From Adenophora triphylla var. japonica (Eukaryota; Streptophyta; Magnoliopsida; Asterales; Campanulaceae), in the NCBI GenBank assembly GCA_022495995.1, contig JAFEMH010002581.1:1-64000 (forward strand): DNA of 64,000 nt. Reading direction: 5' to 3'. Below are positions 11,136 to 21,539 of this stretch, in pieces; within the stretch, counting starts at the first letter, position 1, and each line of letters opens with the position of its first letter. The position numbers and the translations under genes are program-made. Below the pieces are notes generated by a model that saw nothing but the letters and a program-made list of their open reading frames with translations, was not told the origin of the DNA and made no database searches.

Positions 11136-12486
11136 TGATGGACAAAAATCCACTGTGTAATAAATTACCGAGCAAGTGTACTCGCTACCGGTGTAGCAAT
11201 ATGCACGAGTAGGGGTCGAACCACAGAGACTCGTTGGTTTTAACAAGTTAATTCAATTGATGAAAAGTAACCACAAAGGGGGGTTTTGTTTGTTTGATTT
11301 AATTCAACTAATGATGAACGCAAATAAATTAAACTAATGATTAAAATCACAAAATTAAACAAGTAACGAATTCAAATTCTAACAAGGAGATTCACGGATT
11401 GGTCATTCACAATACATTTACATTATGCCATTTTATTTATAAAGCCATCAATTTACATTCTAGGGTTCATTCACAAAATCATGAGTTGGGACGGTTTGGT
11501 GTGCGAATTGCAACTCAAATATTCTTCTATTGTTAAACTTCCAATTACGTAGGTTTAACAATCAAAGAACTCATGAAGAACGAAGGAATAAACAAACCTA
11601 AACCAATTGATTTCAGTTACGTCCTCAATTAGGTTTAAACAGTAAAATAGAAGCTTTATATATATGCCCGAGTTACCGTGGCAATGGATACCAACAAGTT
11701 CTAGGGCCAATGAACCACTAGAACAAATTAAAATTATTTTACTGTTCTAGAAAGAAATTGAATTAATAATTAAAACATTAAGACATAAAATTCATGTATT
11801 GCTACAACCAATCCGCAAACCTAAAGGAAATTAGCTACTCATGTTCATCTCTAAAGACAATAGAGATGAATAATAATAATAAAACATAAAAACCTGATTG
11901 ATGAATCAATCCTTTGAATCCTCCAAGCCTTCTCAATATCAATGGAAATTAAAGCATAAAAACTAATATTCTGCAGAATTCTATTTAAACTAGGGAAGAA
12001 GGGGTGAGAAATTAGGAAAGGGAATGAAATCCTCCTTGAAAAAGGAAACTGATATTCTGAAATCGGGGACGTGGGCGGTCGCCCACGTGGACATGGGCGG
12101 TCGCCCATGTATACAGTGGTTTGGTCTTCAATGTTAATCACACGTGGGCGGTCGCCCACATTGCCTTGGGCGGTCGCCCATGTGTACAGCAATTTCATCT
12201 CTTGAGGGACTTCAGCATGGGCGGTCGCCCACCATTCCTGGGCGCCGCCCGCCCCAGCCAGCGGTTCTAAGGCTTTATAATTCCATCTTGGGCGGTCGCC
12301 CATAAGATCCTGGGCGGTCGCCCACCGCCCCAGTGATTTCTCCAGCTTTCTTGACCAATTTGCTTCACCAATTTCACTAACTCCCTGAACTAATAAAACA
12401 CTCAAAAATACATTAAATTCTCAAGGATTTGAACAGAAAATAAGCTTAGGAGCATATCTTTTGGATGGGTAAAACCACATCCATCA
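11136..12486 (-). repeat. 3' LTR of the Athila-like element
   Basis: 1351 bp, TGATGG..CCATCA. It differs from the partner LTR by only a handful of substitutions plus one patch around 12240-12262, where a palindromic word is scrambled. A TATA-like TTTAAATA lies at about 11983-11990 (minus strand), just downstream of the palindrome cluster. Confidence 0.9.
12069..12324 (-). repeat. Cluster of GGGCGGTCGCCC palindromic words in the LTR
   Basis: Seven intact copies of TGGGCGGTCGCCCA lie at 12072-12085, 12094-12107, 12145-12158, 12167-12180, 12218-12231, 12289-12302 and 12311-12324, plus one degraded copy near 12239-12256. The first two extend to 20-bp palindromes with a GT centre (12069-12088 and 12091-12110). 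Spacing is irregular, so this is not a simple tandem array. Confidence 0.95.
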
Positions 12487-13175
12487 AATACCCCCAAACT
12501 TACCTTTTGCTCGTCCCCGAGTAAAAACAGAACTTAAACAAAAACAAAACTACCCTAACAAATAAAAACAATAGGCAGAAAAATCTCTTTGACATGTTCT
12601 CATTACATACAAGGTTGCCGGCCAAGCAAGTCTCAGACTCTCACTTAAATGTGCTAAACAAGTGCCAAAATGAATATGCAAATACAATTACATTAATGCA
12701 TCTAACCCACAATTTTCCACCTCGGCCTGAATGGTGAATGAAATATGGGAGATCATGATCAACAAGATAAGATTGTTTATGGGTTCACTAACACATGCTC
12801 TACATTACAAATAACAATACAGTTACATACGCAAGGATACTCATACGCATGATTACACACTTGTCAACCCGATTACTCAATATTGAACAAAAATATGGCT
12901 CAAAGTTAAGTCCACACAAATGTGGGGCTAGGCTCTCGGGTACAAACGAAGGAATGGACATACGAATACAAGAATGTGAAACTAAAAGCTCTCCATTGCA
13001 TATATCACATTCCGGAATTTCAGCTTTTCCGCTCACCTTTGTTTCCCCAATGCTTCAACCCCCAAACTAGAACTTTGTTCATATTTTATACACTTGGGGT
13101 TGAAAGCATTCCCTCTCTCAATCTAGGTCACTTATCAAACATATTTCACAGAATTGGGGGCCAACTTTTTCTTTT

Positions 13176-13212
<37 letters not shown>

Positions 13213-14290
13213 ATAGCCCCCTTTTATACAATACAAATCATATTTCCAGCTTTTGACCTTCCTCACTCATTCCCGTAATTTCCCCATGTAACCCCCAAAC
13301 TGATCGTTTTTAATTTCACATTCTTGAAAAGGTGGGATGGACCTATTCTAGGTGTCAAGGGTTAGGGATTAGGCATCAAATGAAGGCGAATGGTGGTCTA
13401 GATTTTCACTCTTTCTAAACAGGCTCAAAAGGGATCAAGTGACAATTTATATACAGTGACGAGAAAGTCGAAGGCTCACAAGAGGGTTGTCGAAAGAAAG
13501 ATAAGCCATAAATACCAAGTAATCTATTGATTTGTTATTGACAAGCATGCAATCATGTTCTAGGACCCCCGAGAATGTCAAAGTGAACCCATAAAAGACA
13601 CCTAAATTAAAGACCATGATCAAGAAATATAATGGAAGTGAATGGTGGTGCAATTGTGTTTTACATGAATTAATGCAATTCTAATAAACAAATTCAAATT
13701 GGCACAAACTAAGCAAGACTCAATCAAAAACTCTCATATCATCACGGACGTTGGCCAACTTCCACATCAAAGAGCACAAAAATTTTTAAAATTTTCTAAT
13801 TTTTTTTTTTTTTTTTTTTTTTGAGGGTGACACTATTTACACTCCCGTATAAACCCACAAACTCGGGAGATATCTACCCCCAACCTCAAAACATGCTATG
13901 TCCTCATAGCAAAGAGCACACCAACATGCCTCAAGTTCAAAGGCGGATATGACACACAAAGCAAATAAATAAAGCAATAAAAATGTACCTACTTGGGTTG
14001 CCTCCCAATTAGCGCATTTGTTTAAGGTCGTTAGCCCGACCATTGCTCCCAACTAAATGGGATTTGATGAGATCACATTCATTTTGGCCTTGGCTTTCCT
14101 TCCCTTGGCCCACTTTGCACATTCTCGGGCACAAATGCCCACCACTTTCCACAACAATTCGCCCTTTGCTCCCAACTCGGGTGGAGCCCAAGGGATTTTT
14201 CTAGCCTTTTTCTTGCTCTTTTTCTTTCTCTTCAATTTCTTTTCTTGGGGGCCTCTCCCCGAACTCATTTGGTGCCTTATCCTTATCACA
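12487..14290 (-). other. Polypurine tract and non-coding 3' region of the Athila-like element
   Basis: The reverse complement of 12488-12502 is a G-rich tract (AAGTTTGGGGGTAT) directly next to the 3' LTR, the expected second-strand primer. The rest holds poly(T) runs at 13179-13211 and 13800-13822 and no credible coding sequence. This is where an autonomous Athila would carry pol and its extra ORF. Confidence 0.75.
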
Positions 14291-14291
14291 A

Positions 14292-15008
14292 TCAAGCACC
14301 TCCTTTTCCTTCACAACATTGCAAGCATCCACGAACATGCATCTTGACAGACAAAGCATCAGAAATATCAATAGAACAACACTCTTCCATTTTATCACAT
14401 GCATCAACATTGGTAGACTTAAGCGGAAAGAAAGATTTTAAATGGGACACCGACCCCTTTTGGGATCGGTCTAGGGGGTGATACGGGCCATCACAAGAAC
14501 CAAGATTGTCGGCCTTGTTTTTCACGGCACACAAGTGGGAACCCGCACTATCCCTAGAATTCTCACCGTCATTTGACAAAGCTTCACTATCATCAACAAA
14601 TGAACACACCTCACTATCATCACTAGGGTGTTTCATGGCATCAAACACAAAAATTTCAATTTTCTCACCCGCCACTGTCATGGAAGCAGGTTTGCCATTC
14701 CTCACATTAATAATGGTGTTGGTCGTCGCCATGAAGGGTCTCCCAAGTAATATGGGTGAATCCCGGCGACTTCCTTCACCTCTTGGCATTTCAAGCACCA
14801 CGAAATCAATAGGCACAATGATTGAATTTACTTGAACTAAAACATCCTCCACAATGCCCACAGGTCTTTTAATGGACCGATCCGCAAGTTGTAGGGCCAT
14901 TGTGGTGGGTTTTAATTCGGGTAAACCCAACTCCTCATACACATAATATGGCAACAAATTAATGCGGCACCAAGATCCAACATAGCTTTTACCTTCTTTG
15001 ACTCCCAT
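14292..15008 (-). pseudogene. Athila-type aspartic protease remnant
   Basis: The frame starting at 15008 gives NLLPYYVYEELGLPELKPT, then VPIDFVVLEMP and ILLGRPFMATT, the flap and C-terminal blocks of Athila-type retropepsin. The active-site block reads MLDLGAAL only in a neighbouring frame at about 14990-14965, so a frameshift lies next to the catalytic Asp. A stop at 15030 also separates it from gag. Downstream residues (about 80-238) have no recognised domain. Inactive as it stands. Confidence 0.8.
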
Positions 15009-15029
15009 AGTAATAGAAATCGAGAAAAC

Positions 15030-16865
15030 TTAGGGGTCTTTCAATTTGGGTGGAAGACTATGTTGTACCACTGCGCTAGCATTCTCACTCATCACTACTC
15101 TCTCATTTGTCCCATACCTATGTTTCTTGGAATTTAACTCTTTGAAAAATTTGGAATAAGCAGGGATGTTTTTGATCACATTGAGTAAAGGGATATTGAT
15201 GTTCACCTTAGAAAACATGTTCATCAATTCCGACATTTGCTTTTCCAATTTTTGTTTTAAAAACCTTCCGGGAAACGGTACGGGAGGTACATATGGCATG
15301 GGGGGTGGAGAATCAACTTTAGAATTTTCCCCCATGTCACTTGTACTCTTTTCACAACCAACCTCATCATTATCCACACTAACATTCTGATCTACAACCG
15401 GAGGGGGAGAAGAAGATGAAGGAGAAAGTACCTCACTACCTACCTGTTTGCCATTTCGGAGAGTGATAATGGCATTTGCTTGATGTGGTTGGCTCGGAAA
15501 AGTCCCAGACTTATGACCTTGTAGGGCGGTTGCTAATTGCCCAATTTGGGTCTCCAACTTTTGAAGGGCAGCTTCATGGTTTTTGGAAGCTTGTTGGCTT
15601 TCCGCCCTTAATTGACTATTTTCAGCTTGCAGTTTCTCCATGGCCACTTCCCACGGTTCCCTTTTTTGCTCATACTGTCCCGGTGGAGCTTGAGGATGGA
15701 GAGGCTTATTTTGTTCTTGATTGCCTCCCCATGAAAAATTTGGGTGTTGCCTCCACCCCGGGTTGTATGTGTTCGAAAAAGGATTATTGTTTTGAGGGAA
15801 CCGCTGGCCAAATCCTTGCATTGCGTGTGCCTGTTCAGGGTTAAACAGCAAACCACTTTGACACACGTTAGTAGCATGAGTGTTAGGACCACAATTAGCA
15901 CAAAAATCATTTACAACATGAGCAGTCGAAGGCACAGAAGAAGAAGAAGAAGCATTTTGCAAAGCTAACTTATCAAATCTTTGGTTTAGTAATGCAAACT
16001 GCTTGGCCAACTCGTTGTTTAGCCCCACCTCATGCACTCCCCTTGTTACCCCCCTAGATCCCTTTTGTTGAGAATTAGCACTCAACATTTCAAACAATTC
16101 TTGGCATTGTTGGACAGTCTTACTTCCTAAACTACCTCCTGCTGCATTATCAACCATTGATTGGTATTCTGGGGATAAAGCCCCATAAAAAGTTTGATGC
16201 AACATAGAAGCAGGGAAGTTGTGGTGGGGGCACTGAATCTGTAACATCCTAAATCTATCCCATGCCTCGTGGAAGGCTTCCCCCGGTTCCTGTGCAAATC
16301 CCATAATTTTCACCCTAAAATTTGTTAATGCATCATAAGGGTAAAATTTAGTAAGGAAAGCGTCATGTAAAGCATCCCAAGTAGTGATGCTACGGGATGG
16401 GAGCAACAATAGCCAAGTTTTGGCTTTATCTTTCAATGCATAAGGGAAGCACTTCAGTCTCAAGTGCTCCGAGGTAACACCCTCTTTTGTGGGGAACCCA
16501 CTCAAGGTAGACATAAATTCTCTCAAAAACGCTAATGCATCCTCACCAGCAAGGCCATAAAAATTAGGAATCATGTTAAAATATTGGCCTTTGATTTCAT
16601 AGGCTAGTGCTGCATCGGGCAACACTATGCACGACACCGATGTGTCGACTCTTGGCCTAGCAAACGCATTCATAACTTGGTCCGCCATTTCAAAATTAAA
16701 ATTTTCTTCTCCCTCGGTGGAAGAAGTCTCTAGGTCTCTTTCGAGGGGATTGCCCTCTGTCAAGTATAAATCTCGTAAATACTGACCCAACCTATTAATG
16801 TCGTCGTTCAATGGTTCCAGATTAGGATTCAAAGAACGCCGACCAAGCATGCATTGATTAAACAA
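15030..16865 (-). CDS. Athila-like Gag polyprotein (611 aa)
   Basis: Gag packages the element RNA into cytoplasmic virus-like particles. The open frame is uninterrupted for 611 codons. Residues about 90-240 form a Retrotrans_gag domain (AFLREF, LKDKAKTWL, TTWDALHDAFLTKFYP). A CCHC zinc knuckle follows at about residue 325 (CANCGPNTHATNVC), then a Pro/Gln-rich segment and a coiled-coil-like Gln/Glu stretch (about 410-460). The C-terminus (VPFPGRFLKQKLEKQ, LNVIKNIPAYSKFFKEL) is the typical Athila gag-to-protease linker. The frame stops at 15030 instead of running into protease. Being intact, it may still supply Gag (inference). Confidence 0.9.
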   Translation of the reverse strand: MFNQCMLGRRSLNPNLEPLNDDINRLGQYLRDLYLTEGNPLERDLETSSTEGEENFNFEMADQVMNAFARPRVDTSVSCIVLPDAALAYEIKGQYFNMIPNFYGLAGEDALAFLREFMSTLSGFPTKEGVTSEHLRLKCFPYALKDKAKTWLLLLPSRSITTWDALHDAFLTKFYPYDALTNFRVKIMGFAQEPGEAFHEAWDRFRMLQIQCPHHNFPASMLHQTFYGALSPEYQSMVDNAAGGSLGSKTVQQCQELFEMLSANSQQKGSRGVTRGVHEVGLNNELAKQFALLNQRFDKLALQNASSSSSVPSTAHVVNDFCANCGPNTHATNVCQSGLLFNPEQAHAMQGFGQRFPQNNNPFSNTYNPGWRQHPNFSWGGNQEQNKPLHPQAPPGQYEQKREPWEVAMEKLQAENSQLRAESQQASKNHEAALQKLETQIGQLATALQGHKSGTFPSQPHQANAIITLRNGKQVGSEVLSPSSSSPPPVVDQNVSVDNDEVGCEKSTSDMGENSKVDSPPPMPYVPPVPFPGRFLKQKLEKQMSELMNMFSKVNINIPLLNVIKNIPAYSKFFKELNSKKHRYGTNERVVMSENASAVVQHSLPPKLKDP

Positions 16866-16887
16866 ACTTGTTAAAAATCACAACAAG

Positions 16888-16905
16888 TCCCCGGCAACGG
16901 CGCCA
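16888..16905 (-). promoter_or_regulatory. Primer-binding site, tRNA-Asp type
   Basis: Read on the minus strand this is TGGCGCCGTTGCCGGGGA, six bases inside the 5' LTR. It is the primer-binding sequence commonly seen in Athila elements. Confidence 0.9.
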
Positions 16906-16911
16906 AAAACT

Positions 16912-18263
16912 TGATGGACAAAAATCCACTGTGTAATAAATTACCGAGCAAGTGTACTCGCTACCGGTGTAGCAATATGCACGAGCAGGGGTCGAACCAC
17001 AGAGACTCGTTGGTTTTAACAAGTTAATTCAATTGATGAAAAGTAACCACAAAGGGGGGTTTTGTTTGTTTGATTTAATTCAACTAATGATGAACGCAAA
17101 TAAATTAAACTAATGATTAAAATCACAAAATTAAACAAGTAACGAATTCAAATTCTAACAAGGAGATTCACGGATTGGTCATTCACAATACATTTACTTT
17201 ATGTCATTTTATTTATAAAGCCATCAATTTACATTCTAGGGTTCATTCACAAAATCATGAGTTGGGACGGTTTGGTGTGCGAATTGCAACTCAAATATTC
17301 TTCTATTGTTAAACTTCCAATTACGTAGGTTTAACAATCAAAGAACTCATGAAGAACGAAGGAATAAACAAACCTAAACCAATTGATTTCAGTTACGTCC
17401 TCAATTAGGTTTAAACAGTAAAATAGAAGCTTTATATCTATGCCCGAGTTACCGTGGCAATGGATACCAACAAGTTCTAGGGCCAATGAACCACTAGAAC
17501 AAATTAAAATTATTTTACTGTTCTAGAAAGAAATTGAATTAATAATTAAAACATTAAGACATAAAATTCATGTATTGCTACAACCAATCCGCAAACCTAA
17601 AGGAAATTAGCTACTCATGTTCATCTCTAAAGACAATAGAGATGAATAATAATAATAAAACATAAAAACCTGATTGATGAATCAATCCTTTGAATCCTCC
17701 AAGCCTTCTCAATGTCAATGGAAATTCAAGCATAAAAACTAATCTTCTGCAGAATTCTATTTAAACTAGGGAAGAAGGGGTGAGAAATTAGGAAAGGGAA
17801 TGAAATCCTCCTTGAAAAAGGAAACTGATATTCTGAAATCGGGGACGTGGGCGGTCGCCCACGTGGACATGGGCGGTCGCCCATGTATACAGTGGTTTGG
17901 TCTTCAATGTTAATCACACGTGGGCGGTCGCCCACATTGCCTTGGGCGGTCGCCCATGTGTACAGCAATTTCATCTCTTGAGGGACTTCAGCATGGGCGG
18001 TCGCCCACCATTCCTTGGGCAGTCGCCCACCCCAACAGCGGTTCTAAGGCTTTATAATTCCATCTTGGGCGGTCGCCCATAAGATCCTGGGCGGTCGCCC
18101 ACCGCCCCAGTGATTTCTCCAGCTTTCTTGACCAATTTGCTTCACCAATTTCACTAACTCCCTGAACTAATAAAACACTCAAAAATACATTAAATTCTCA
18201 AGGATTTGAACAGAAAATAAGCTTAGGAGCATATCTTTTGGATGGGTAAAACCACATCCATCA
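16912..18263 (-). repeat. 5' LTR of the Athila-like element
   Basis: 1352 bp, TGATGG..CCATCA. The palindrome cluster is repeated here at 17845-18101 with eight words, one of them altered (GGGCAGTCGCCC near 18018). The outer end abuts CAAAT. Confidence 0.9.
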
Positions 18264-18681
18264 CAAATATACTTTTTTTTGTCGTTTAATATGGATTCAG
18301 TTATATTAATATTTGATTAAAACAGATGTTATTGGTTATGTCATGGGTACCTCTGATGTTGGTGAAAGAGTAAGAAAATTCAAAACAGTTTTGATGCAGT
18401 ATATTGACCTTGAAGACACTAGGTATATGTGCTTTGCTTTATAAGTTTATCCTGCTGCATTATTGCATAATTGATTTACTAAATATACCATACATTTTCA
18501 GTGGAAATAAAATTAGGGTTACTCTATGGGGAAAAGAGATTATTGAGAAGGCAAGCTCAGTTGGAAAGAACAGTCAGCGTGTTTGGATTATCAGTTCTAC
18601 TATCGTGAAGTTTGATGGCAATGGTTTGTGCATATCATTCCTTCAAACTTCTTATATTCTCATCTACAATTTCGGTTTCTG

Positions 18682-20378
18682 TGAGTACCCCGACCCGAAC
18701 TCGTGTTTTTGGGTGTACTTTCCTTGAGTCGCATTTTGTTTTGGGCCTATTTATTTAGATATATTTAGTTTTGGGCCTATGTGATTATTTGTATTCATTT
18801 AGTCTTGGGCCTGCCTCCCTTCGGCCCACTATGTCCTGAAGATGACCGGTGTCGTCCGACATAGGACGACCCTAAGGCGGTTAACGCCCCATGTCGTACG
18901 ACATGGAAGGTCCTCTCAGCATGCCTATAAATACAGGGCTTTGCTGATCATTTTAAAGGGAGGATTTTGGGGGAAGTAAGGTTACTCTGCCAAATTGGAG
19001 AGAAGAGAGAGAAACATACACCCACCTCCCTCCTCACACACACACATCCAAGACAAGTCCAAAGGTGGTCATTCTTTGTTGGTGTTTTGAAGGGGCAAAC
19101 ACCATACTATTGGTGTCTTTGCCTTGTGGACTACAATAGGTAGACCCTAAACGCCTTCTCTCTCTGATTACATCTTGTTTATTCAAATTATTGCCATGCA
19201 TGTTCATGTTACTTGATCATATGTGAATATTTGGGATTTTTGTGTGATCAAGGTGGTGGAGATGTGAATCATCAATATTCACGTCTCCTCACCTCAGATC
19301 TGAGCATTTAGTAGCGTTAACTTCATTAAAGTTTGCATCTTGGTTGATCTTGTTTGAATTAGGAGGTGATGGCTCCCATGATCATGGCCCAATACATGTG
19401 ATCATCCACATTGGGTCCTCAAAGCCATGTGATCCTCCCATAATACTCACGTACTACTGTTATTTACTGCTTTCAGTTGGTATTGTTGCCTAGTTTCATG
19501 ATCTGGGTAATGTGGGATCAATCTGCTGAAGCCCACTGATGCAGGACACCTATGTCGTCCGACACAGGACACCCTCAGATGTCCTGTGTCATACGACATA
19601 GAGATCCCAGAAAGCTGGCTTGGCTTTCAGTGACTTCAACTATCCCAGATTGACCCCCTTTGTGATTTAAAGCTATGTTTAAGTAGTTTTTAGTTCATTT
19701 GTCATTATTTGGGAAGTCTGAGATCATTTGGGTGCAACCTGTTGATGGAGGCGGCCGTATGACATGGACTGCCCTGGGTGTCCTGTGTCATACGACATCC
19801 GTATCACAGAAAGTCAATCTTGACTTTATTAACTCCAGTCAACCCCAAATTGATTCCAGACCCTAAACAGTGTCTTTCCATAGTTAAATTAGCCTTGTAT
19901 TAGTGTTAGAGTAGCTGTGGTGGCTTATCCACCCCCTTTGTAAGAGGCAATCTGACCAGGATGTCCTGCGTCGTACGACATCCCTCTCCTGAGGAAGTCC
20001 TGTGTCGTACGACATCCAAAGTCCGTGGACAGACTGTCTCAACCTTTCCTTGTAATTCAAGTCATCATTTGTAAGGGTGTGGCCCCCTTTCAATGGCTCA
20101 CAAGTTGTATTCAGCTCTTAGTATCATTAATAGAATCCAAATTTGCATGCCTTGTTTGTTGACACGATTCGCACATACTTAGAATGATCATTATAGTCCT
20201 TGTTTGATTGAAAGTCTCGAAAGAGGCAACGTGGGTGAGCTCTATATTCTCTTCCCACGTCGTAACTTGACCCCCAGACCCTTTTTCTCTTTTTAAAAAG
20301 GTTTTCAATGTTTCCTTAAAAACGGCGTGGCGACTCCTAAAAAAATTTTATTATTAAAATTTCGGCGAGTGTTCATTC
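18682..20378 (+). repeat. Ogre-type LTR (5' LTR of a truncated element)
   Basis: It runs from TGAGTACCCCGACCC to ..GTTCA and is followed two bases later by an Ogre-type PBS. A TATAAATA box lies at 18926-18933. An 18-bp perfect palindrome, CCATGTCGTACGACATGG, ends 19 bases upstream of it (18889-18906). Further relatives of the TGTCGTACGACA word occur at about 18850, 19551, 19585, 19784, 19967 and 20000. No second LTR is present. Confidence 0.75.
18889..18906. promoter_or_regulatory. 18-bp perfect palindrome just upstream of the Ogre TATA box
   Basis: CCATGTCGTACGACATGG equals its own reverse complement. Its place directly upstream of TATAAATA (18926) would suit a site bound by a dimeric factor. 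That role is inference. Confidence 0.6.
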
Positions 20379-20380
20379 AG

Positions 20381-20398
20381 TGGCGACTCTGCTGGGGA
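20381..20398 (+). promoter_or_regulatory. Primer-binding site of Ogre/Tat type
   Basis: TGGCGACTCTGCTGGGGA follows the LTR by two bases. It resembles the tRNA-Arg-type primer site described for Ogre elements. Confidence 0.8.
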
Positions 20399-21530
20399 AT
20401 CACATTGAAAAGCTTTTATTTTTAATAAAAAAAAAGTGACACTTGGTATATAGGTGGAAACCATTAAATTTCCCGTTATCGCCTCCTAACACGAGTCTGG
20501 GATAAACTATGGTCTAACAATGCCACGTACCGGTATCCTTTTTGAAAAAAAAAAGAAAGGAAAAAAGAAGAAAAAGCTTTTTTAAGAGGGTCTAACTTTC
20601 TTTAATCAACTTGGAAGATTTTCTCATTCTCTTTGTGTATGATTCATGTCATTGTGTGCTCCTATGTGTTGCCATGCTTATGTGCCTACCTGCCTTTTTA
20701 TGCCTTGGTGTGTTAGTGCTTGGTGGTGGGGTCCTCCCCCTTGCTGTTTGTTTGATCCCTGCTGGTGAGATTTCCTGTGTCGGACGACATCCCTGTTCTG
20801 GGGGAGTCCTGTGTCGGACGACACATGAAGGCAGTGCAGGGCAGTTGCAGTTGACAGTTTGAGCAGTTGGGCAGAGTGGTTCTGAGATGTAGTTTCCTTG
20901 TGTTCCTTGGCATTTGGGGCAGTCCCCTTTTGTCATGCTTTTGGACTCATTCTTTTTTCCTTTTTGCATACTTGTAAATATTACATTTTGAAAACTCTTT
21001 ATTTAAAAGTAAAGTTTTTTAGAAGATACCTTCACACTACCTGCATATAGAGTAACCCTTGGAGTGTACGGACGGCATCGCGGACAGTGATATGTCTCGC
21101 CTACGTTTGAGCGCCTAAAGTCCTCCCGGCCTATAGAGTATTAGGAGCCACACTTGTCTGTGACACACTTTTTTACCGTGACCGGTTGGTTTTTGGCAAA
21201 ATACTTTTCAAAACATTTTCAAACTCGATTTTCAAAATTTTCTCACAAAGTTCGAGTCGTACTTCGTTTCCAAAGCCTTGGCATACTTTCCCTCTTCATG
21301 TCGAAATTTACTACATAACTTAACGTGAGTACATGTCAAAATTTTGACATGTCTCGATGTAGGTACATGTCGAGTTCTCGACTTGGCTTCGCAAGAAGTC
21401 ATGACGCGTTTTCGACATGTGCTAACGCGAGATCATGTCGAATTTTTGACACGTACTAACGAGAGGTCATGCCGGATTTTCGACTCGAGGTGAGGAGAGG
21501 TCATGCCGAATTTTTTCCAGGATTTTACCT
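20399..21530 (+). mobile_element. Leader region of a truncated Ogre-type element
   Basis: This is untranslated leader downstream of the PBS, with no gag. It contains two further TGTCGGACGACA words (20777-20790 and 20810-20823) and ends in a 34-bp minisatellite. It then abuts copia integrase sequence at about 21530-21540, so gag, pol and the 3' LTR are missing. Confidence 0.65.
21297..21520 (+). repeat. 34-bp tandem array of hairpin units
   Basis: CATG-anchored units start at 21297, 21332, 21366, 21400, 21434, 21468 and 21502 (spacing 35, then 34). Each contains an inverted core such as CATGTCGAA..TTCGACATG. Unit 2 reads GTCAAAATTTTGAC and unit 3 GTCGAGTTCTCGAC, so changes in one arm are matched in the other. 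Confidence 0.85.
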
Positions 21531-21539
21531 GCAAATAAC

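Larger units (their letters stand above)
11136..18263 (-). mobile_element. Athila-like gag-protease LTR retrotransposon, complete insertion
   Basis: Two nearly identical LTRs (11136-12486 and 16912-18263) start TGATGG and end CCATCA. The insertion is flanked by a perfect 5-bp duplication CAAAT (11131-11135 and 18264-18268). On the minus strand the order is 5' LTR, PBS, gag, protease remnant, about 1.8 kb of non-coding sequence, polypurine tract and 3' LTR. No reverse transcriptase, RNase H or integrase is present in the roughly 4.4-kb interior, so movement would depend on another element. The PBS and gag type match the Athila lineage of Ty3/gypsy. Confidence 0.9.
10201..18623 (+). pseudogene. 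RPA1-like (DUF223) single-strand DNA-binding protein gene split by two transposons
   Basis: The encoded protein resembles plant replication protein A 70-kDa-like OB-fold proteins, which bind single-stranded DNA and are also common Helitron cargo. Exon 1 is 10201-10350 (MAPQTILLSQW..), ending at GAGAAG/GTGATG. Exon 2 starts at 10463 after CGTAG and runs ADSIHCSIMSRFIPDF and EEGCFYTIKN. It is interrupted at 10703 by a hAT MITE and resumes at 11080, ending at 11113 before GTAAGT. Exon 3 is 18326-18422 (DVIGYVMGTSDVGERV..). Exon 4 is 18502-18623 (GNKIRVTLWGKEIIEKAS..). An Athila-like element occupies the intron before exon 3. The next intron is cut by an Ogre LTR at 18682, and no later exon was found. 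Phases agree at each junction once the insertions are ignored. The family is inferred from motif pattern only. Confidence 0.7.

Noticed and set aside
10693..11212. ORFs across the CCGGTT-rich region, both strands
   Set aside because: They are translations of MITE subterminal repeats read through into RPA sequence.
12795..13278. Plus-strand ORFs in the Athila interior
   Set aside because: Composition and the poly(F) run from a poly(T) tract indicate chance; opposite to the element's sense.
21297..21520. Regular 34-bp repeats resembling a CRISPR array
   Set aside because: There are no unique spacers; the whole unit repeats, and the setting is a plant retroelement leader.
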